64,000 bases of DNA from Elusimicrobia bacterium RIFOXYA2_FULL_39_19 (GTDB lineage Bacteria; Elusimicrobiota; Endomicrobiia; CG1-02-37-114; XYA2-FULL-39-19). The notes below the pieces were generated by a model. It was given only the letters and a program-made list of their open reading frames with translations, searched no databases and was not told where the DNA came from. Position 1 is the first letter of the stretch; each line of letters begins with the position of its first letter. The position numbers were made by a program, and so were the translations under genes. The stretch covers positions 39,531 to 103,530 of the forward strand of contig MGVC01000001.1 in assembly GCA_001800285.1 (NCBI GenBank), read 5' to 3'. Positions 60,655-64,000 of the stretch are shown in pieces.

Positions 60655-61326
60655 TTAAAAAGCTATGTATTTTGCTATATCTGCCATTCTGATAGCCATA
60701 GCAGGTTGGGCGGGATCATATTCTGATGGTATAACAAGAGACATCATTCCTATTACTTTGCCGCCCAAAATAAGCGGGCCACCAGAAAATCCGGTATGAG
60801 AGGTATAGCTTAATTTTATCATCTGCTTATCAATTATTTTTACATCGTCCGCATTGACTGTAACTATAGGGACAGAATCAATTATACCGCTCTGCTGGAA
60901 TGCTTTTACTCTGACATTTTCAACTATCAGTTCATCACCTGATGTTCTTAAATTGTACCCGACCAGACTTTCACCTACCGGAAATCCGATGTTGTAAACG
61001 GCATCACCTACCTTAAAGTCATTTTCCACGGGCAACACATCAACATTTTCATGACTGTTCAATCTACCTATCGTTAGATCATACTCCGGAACCAACTTGT
61101 CTATTGCAATGTTTTCAATAATACGCCCGCTCTCGTTTGTCAGGAATACCTTTACCTTGGAAAAACCATGGTTGGGGATAAATACAGGACTGTTAAAACA
61201 ATGGTGAGCTGAAATGAATTGGTTTTTGCTTACAAAGAATGCGGTTCCACAAATACCGCCTGCTGCCTGGTTCGTGCCAGGATTATGGCTGACCTTGATA
61301 ATTGCCCATACCGTTGGCGTTTCCAT
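60655..61326 (-). CDS. Trypsin-like serine protease domain protein
   Basis: 223 residues of S1/DegP-type protease fold without signal peptide or PDZ domain. Catalytic triad: His42 (SAHHC), Asp83 (PEYDLTIGRL), Ser181 (TGFSGGPL). Stand-alone trypsin-like domains without export signals occur as sensors or effectors in several antiviral systems. It lies downstream of two small genes on the same strand (162-base gap) and is convergent with the ribbon-helix-helix gene. Confidence 0.85.
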   Translation of the reverse strand: METPTVWAIIKVSHNPGTNQAAGGICGTAFFVSKNQFISAHHCFNSPVFIPNHGFSKVKVFLTNESGRIIENIAIDKLVPEYDLTIGRLNSHENVDVLPVENDFKVGDAVYNIGFPVGESLVGYNLRTSGDELIVENVRVKAFQQSGIIDSVPIVTVNADDVKIIDKQMIKLSYTSHTGFSGGPLILGGKVIGMMSLVIPSEYDPAQPAMAIRMADIAKYIAF

Positions 61327-61375
61327 ATTACGATAAGTCTATCACTTTCAAGTTCCAATTTCAATAAATCGTGGA

Positions 61376-61468
61376 TTTAAAAGGCCATAAAGATTCCTAA
61401 AAGTTATACAGTATAAGGATTGGTGAGGGTAGTGTATAGATTTGCCAAGAAAGTCGAGGCCTTTTAAA
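61376..61468. repeat. 11-bp inverted repeat enclosing about 70 bases
   Basis: TTTAAAAGGCC (61376-61386) and GGCCTTTTAAA (61458-61468) form a perfect inverted repeat in the gap upstream of the protease gene. It could be a long-loop hairpin, a protein-binding pair of half-sites, or a tiny mobile-element footprint. Confidence 0.5.
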
Positions 61469-61488
61469 ATACTTAATATCCAATTATC

Positions 61489-61914
61489 TTAGTCAGTATT
61501 CATTTTTAGTATGCTTTTAAGCGATATGCTTCCGCCCCAGAGATCTTTTCGCATGTTTATTGCGATATGAATGAACTTTTCGTACGAAGGGTTTTTTAAA
61601 AATTGTTTCATTGCGAATAGAACCTCCTCAGATGCAAATAAAATCATATTGTTCCATTCCGTTAAAAGTTCATCTTCCAAATCTTGAAGGGTATTGATAT
61701 TTTCTCTGCCCTGTCTATGTAAATGTGTCTTACTTTTTTCAAAATCTAAATAAGCAAGTAGAAGTATAATGACGCATTTATAGCGAACTTCCTTAAATTC
61801 TTGTTTTTGTAATAGAGCAGAATTCTTCCTCTCCCATAAAATTCTAAAATATGTTCCTAACAAACCGCCAATACCCAATAAAGCCAGTGTGCTTGCAACA
61901 TTTTCAAGTGTCAT
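61489..61914 (-). CDS. Small membrane-anchored hypothetical protein
   Basis: 141 residues: an N-terminal TM helix (VASTLALLGIGGLLGTYF), a basic turn (RILWERKNSALLQKQ), then a helical cytoplasmic domain (YKCVIILLLAYLDFEK...EDELLTEWNNMILFASEEVL). This one-TM plus soluble helical body layout is frequent among defence-linked accessory proteins, but no family can be named. It starts six bases after the stop of the upstream reverse-strand gene. Confidence 0.6.
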   Translation of the reverse strand: MTLENVASTLALLGIGGLLGTYFRILWERKNSALLQKQEFKEVRYKCVIILLLAYLDFEKSKTHLHRQGRENINTLQDLEDELLTEWNNMILFASEEVLFAMKQFLKNPSYEKFIHIAINMRKDLWGGSISLKSILKMNTD

Positions 61915-61920
61915 GATATA

Positions 61921-62508
61921 TCACCCGCCATCTTTTAAATATTTCAATAATTTCTCAAAACTGAAGCCTATACCGTTGAAGTTCGGTTCCAATATTATTG
62001 AATTTACAATTGCCTGACCTATGCCCTTTTTCATTTCTTTAGCAATTTTGAATTCTGATAAGTCTCGCTGGTTGATAATATCATTAAATACTTTATTGAT
62101 TAAAGATATAGCTTCTGTAGGAGATGAACAAAATTTCTTAAAAGGAATGAGAATTAGCTTCATTTGATCATGTTCATCTGAACGTAGTTGGCCAGAAGTC
62201 TTCCATTTACCTAGATGTTCTCGGAAATAACGCGGATGAGTATTAGTTATAAGCATAGCTGGGAGTAGGTCATCTGCATTCTCGTTATTGATTTTATGCC
62301 AAGAAAAAACTTCATTTTCAAAATGGGCTAATTCAGTTCCTTTAATAACTACTGCTCGATTTGTTGCTGCGAATTTTGACATATTTTCAAAATTCTCTCT
62401 AAGTACTTTACTGATAGGCTCAGTCCAACCGTAATCTAAAAGATATATAAAATAGTCCCTATTTTTAGTTTCTGGAATATTTTCCAGAGAATGTACCATT
62501 AAACCCAT
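61921..62508 (-). CDS. Hypothetical protein, possible recognition/effector unit
   Basis: 195 residues without TM or signal segments. It contains RDYFIYLLDYGWTEPISKVL and a middle region with NTHPRYFREHLGKW, then helical. Not recognised. The AGGGAG site seven bases ahead supports the start. It leads a reverse-strand set with the membrane protein and trypsin-like protease. A promoter candidate lies at 62549-62578. Confidence 0.6.
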   Translation of the reverse strand: MGLMVHSLENIPETKNRDYFIYLLDYGWTEPISKVLRENFENMSKFAATNRAVVIKGTELAHFENEVFSWHKINNENADDLLPAMLITNTHPRYFREHLGKWKTSGQLRSDEHDQMKLILIPFKKFCSSPTEAISLINKVFNDIINQRDLSEFKIAKEMKKGIGQAIVNSIILEPNFNGIGFSFEKLLKYLKDGG

Positions 62509-62548
62509 CGAACTGCTCCCTGATATTACTTATTATTGAATGACTCTA

Positions 62549-62578
62549 ATTTTACCTCTTTTTACCCCAATTGTCCAA
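62549..62578 (-). promoter_or_regulatory. Candidate promoter of the reverse-strand trio
   Basis: On the reverse strand TTGGAC (62573-62578), 18-base spacer, TAAAAT (62549-62554), about 40 bases ahead of the start codon. The rest of this 345-base gap (62509-62853) shows no gene. Confidence 0.45.
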
Positions 62579-62853
62579 CAATATTAACTCGCCTATTAGT
62601 GCTCAAAAATCCCAAAAATTCCTGCACCATAAATTTGTCCCTATATGAATCCTAAAAATTGAAAATTCCTTGCACGGGATTCCGGTTTTGAATTGCCATA
62701 TATAAGACAAAAATGCGTTGCGATTCCTGGAACATAGGTGTTAATAATCAAAAATAGTTGGCCCTTTTACGCCGGAGTGGGGGTCCAAACAGGTAATCAG
62801 CCATCTGACTAACCTTATCTGGTCCAATTCTAATACAAAAGGAGGTGAGAACC

Positions 62854-63078
62854 ATGAAGAAAACAATCTTAGTAGTCCTGGGTTTGTTCGCGTTCATTTG
62901 TTACAAACGCTATACGAACTTCAAGAAGGCAGAAAGAACCCTTGATGTGGCAATATCGAGAATGAAAGGGGTACTTGAAGACGAAGCCGCGGAATGGCTA
63001 GATGACGATATATATTTTAACATTCGTCACCTGGATGCAGAACATGAATGGGAAATGAATGGTTGCAGACATGATTAA
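62854..63078 (+). CDS. Small single-TM hypothetical protein
   Basis: 74 residues: an N-terminal TM helix (KKTILVVLGLFAFICY), then a charged helical part (KKAERTLDVAISRMKGVLED) and acidic tail. The start follows the strong AGGAGGTGA site. Looks like a phage-encoded small membrane protein. Leads a run of five tiny genes. Confidence 0.55.
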   Translation: MKKTILVVLGLFAFICYKRYTNFKKAERTLDVAISRMKGVLEDEAAEWLDDDIYFNIRHLDAEHEWEMNGCRHD

Positions 63079-63154
63079 TCTTCCAGGGTGACCACAACCT
63101 ATGATGAGTATATCTGCCCGGTGGTGCAAGCAGATAAAGACGTGAGGTGAGACT

Positions 63155-63268
63155 ATGAGAATATTGTATCTCAAGTTGTATTTCATTTACAGACATACAG
63201 TCAGGAGCGGTGATTACTCTGTGAAGTCGATCATCTGGGTCGCAAAAGTAGCAGCACAAATCTATTAA
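63155..63268 (+). CDS. Tiny hypothetical protein (37 residues)
   Basis: 37 codons (MRILYLKLYFIYRHTVRSGD...), aromatic and basic, preceded by GAGGTGA four bases before the ATG. No family recognised. It belongs to a run of small genes with similar ribosome sites. Confidence 0.38.
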   Translation: MRILYLKLYFIYRHTVRSGDYSVKSIIWVAKVAAQIY

Positions 63269-63285
63269 ACAAGGCGGTGATGTTT

Positions 63286-63411
63286 ATGATCTGGTGGTTG
63301 TTCAGGTTTATTAGTTTGTATTTTGTTTTGCTCATCATAGAGGTGATATGGTGGCTAGTATGGTTACTTTGCTTCTTCAAGTGGCCATGTGGGGGTTACA
63401 TTCAGATGTAA
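63286..63411 (+). CDS. Tiny Trp/Phe-rich membrane protein (41 residues)
   Basis: 41 codons, almost entirely hydrophobic: MIWWLFRFISLYFVLLIIEV then IWWLVWLLCFFKWPC. The ATG chosen lies eight bases after AAGGCGG; the same AAGGCGG-N8-ATG arrangement precedes the next gene. An alternative ATG lies six bases earlier. Seven tryptophans in 41 residues is striking. Confidence 0.4.
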   Translation: MIWWLFRFISLYFVLLIIEVIWWLVWLLCFFKWPCGGYIQM

Positions 63412-63438
63412 ATTCTGCTCAAAAAGGCGGTGATATCA

Positions 63439-63687
63439 ATGGGCGTCGACGTCTACAGAGTCAGCTATAAGAATGTTTATGACCATGTAACTGACGAAGA
63501 GCTAAGTTTTATAGAGAATTGCTTTAGCTTCAATGAAACAGGCAGTTACTATGTCAGCAAAGATTCTCTAAGACTGGCATTAAGCAGAGCAAAAGAGAAG
63601 CGTATTAAGGTTCCAAAAGAACTTGTCACACAGCTCAAAAAAGAATTAGAAACTGCTGATGACAGTTTCGACATTCAGATTTTCTAA
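63439..63687 (+). CDS. Small hypothetical protein (82 residues)
   Basis: 82 residues, soluble, starting MGVDVYRVSYKNVYDHVTDE, with helical middle (SKDSLRLALSRAKEKR) and acidic end. AAGGCGG lies eight bases ahead. Not recognised; resembles small phage-type proteins in size and spacing. Confidence 0.6.
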   Translation: MGVDVYRVSYKNVYDHVTDEELSFIENCFSFNETGSYYVSKDSLRLALSRAKEKRIKVPKELVTQLKKELETADDSFDIQIF

Positions 63688-63702
63688 AGAGGGGGGATTC
63701 TA

Positions 63703-63873
63703 ATGAAACTGTTACCGATTGTCAGGATTCGCAGGAAGTATTATTTTGTAGATAAAAGATTGCGCCAGCTCAGAAACATGGAGAATGTGCACGATTACCT
63801 GGACTTCAAAGATGTTTACGCTTTACAGGACTATCTTCAGGAACAGAAAGCAGTCTGGGTAGTAAAAGAATAA
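63703..63873 (+). CDS. Small basic hypothetical protein (56 residues)
   Basis: 56 codons after a GAGGGGGG site: basic N-terminus (MKLLPIVRIRRKYYFVDKRL) and helical C-terminus (DVYALQDYLQEQ). No family recognised. It is the last gene in the window; the final 127 bases show nothing identifiable. Confidence 0.5.
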   Translation: MKLLPIVRIRRKYYFVDKRLRQLRNMENVHDYLDFKDVYALQDYLQEQKAVWVVKE

Positions 63874-64000
63874 GTTTTGTCGCCAAGCCTTTCATAAGCC
63901 GCCGATATGCCCTAGCTGAATATGCCGCTTTTCGTTTAAAACCCCACGATTACAGCTACTTTGCGGAAATGACACTGCGCCCGGCTACCCCCTTACTAAA

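Noticed and set aside
63099..63143. 14-codon frame before the 37-residue gene
   Set aside because: Too short and without a ribosome site.
1..64000. CRISPR array or cas genes
   Set aside because: No regularly spaced short repeats and no Cas-type protein seen.
1..64000. Insertion-sequence transposase or integrase
   Set aside because: Only an InsA-like zinc-ribbon/HTH protein and an excisionase-like protein were found; no DDE, serine or tyrosine recombinase catalytic domain.
63874..64000. Possible gene at the window end
   Set aside because: No frame with a start and ribosome site on either strand is convincing.

Overview
The window joins two different kinds of DNA. Bases 1 to about 32,236 look like ordinary chromosome of a diderm, non-model bacterium. 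Supporting signs are a SurA-type periplasmic folding factor, a secretin, sigma70-like promoters, and a compact AT-rich gene layout with many ATGA start/stop overlaps. The mix of TPR/HEAT proteins, FGE-like secreted proteins, SpoVG, DUF1844 and a Tad/Flp pilus cluster suggests an uncultured candidate phylum of the Elusimicrobiota/Omnitrophota kind. That placement is a guess from gene content only.

Chromosomal part: surA-like (5' cut) - pdxA - rimI-like - TPR - ispE - spoVG, then secE-nusG-rplK-rplA. rplJL-rpoBC do not follow rplA. Next are hisG, a HEAT-repeat envelope protein, two tandem copies of a two-gene module (two-TM HAMP-like protein plus FGE-like lipocalin-sized secreted protein) separated by a long hairpin, gltX, a DUF1844 protein and tRNA-Gln(CTG). 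Facing them are murB and glnS. glnS and a GH38 alpha-mannosidase have interleaved divergent promoters. After a LeuB-like dehydrogenase, a flavodoxin and a CPBP membrane protease comes a Tad/Flp pilus cluster: TPR, short secretin, pilin-like and TadE/TadG-like proteins, Flp pilin, CpaB, and a CpaE-CpaF fusion.

The CpaE-CpaF gene stops abruptly just after its Walker B region at about 32,236. Everything from there to the end is accessory DNA: many small zinc-ribbon proteins, nuclease-like folds, regulators and short hypotheticals, with no housekeeping gene except an orphan zapA-like gene. The junction is either the edge of an integrated island or an assembly join; sequence alone cannot decide.

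The accessory part looks like a defence island. Its core is a 13.8-kb co-directional four-gene operon (45,967-59,722): an AIPR-family protein with a PD-(D/E)XK-like site, an SNF2/RapA-type helicase, an Eco57I-type N6-adenine methylase of 1282 residues, and a 1760-residue DEAD/DEAH helicase with a DUF1998-type cysteine cluster and a C-terminal nuclease-like domain. This resembles a rearranged DISARM (drmD, drmMI, drmA+drmB fused) with AIPR in the lead. Upstream lie a zinc-ribbon HEPN-like protein, a zinc-ribbon/HTH regulator with a PD-(D/E)XK protein and a beta-CASP-like metallohydrolase, an M48 protease cluster, a MORN-repeat protein, a ComEC-like metallohydrolase, and two matching ECF-sigma-type promoters, one of which appears to drive a short terminator-ended RNA. 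Downstream are a tandem ribbon-helix-helix regulator, a reverse-strand trio including a trypsin-like protease, and a run of very small phage-like genes.
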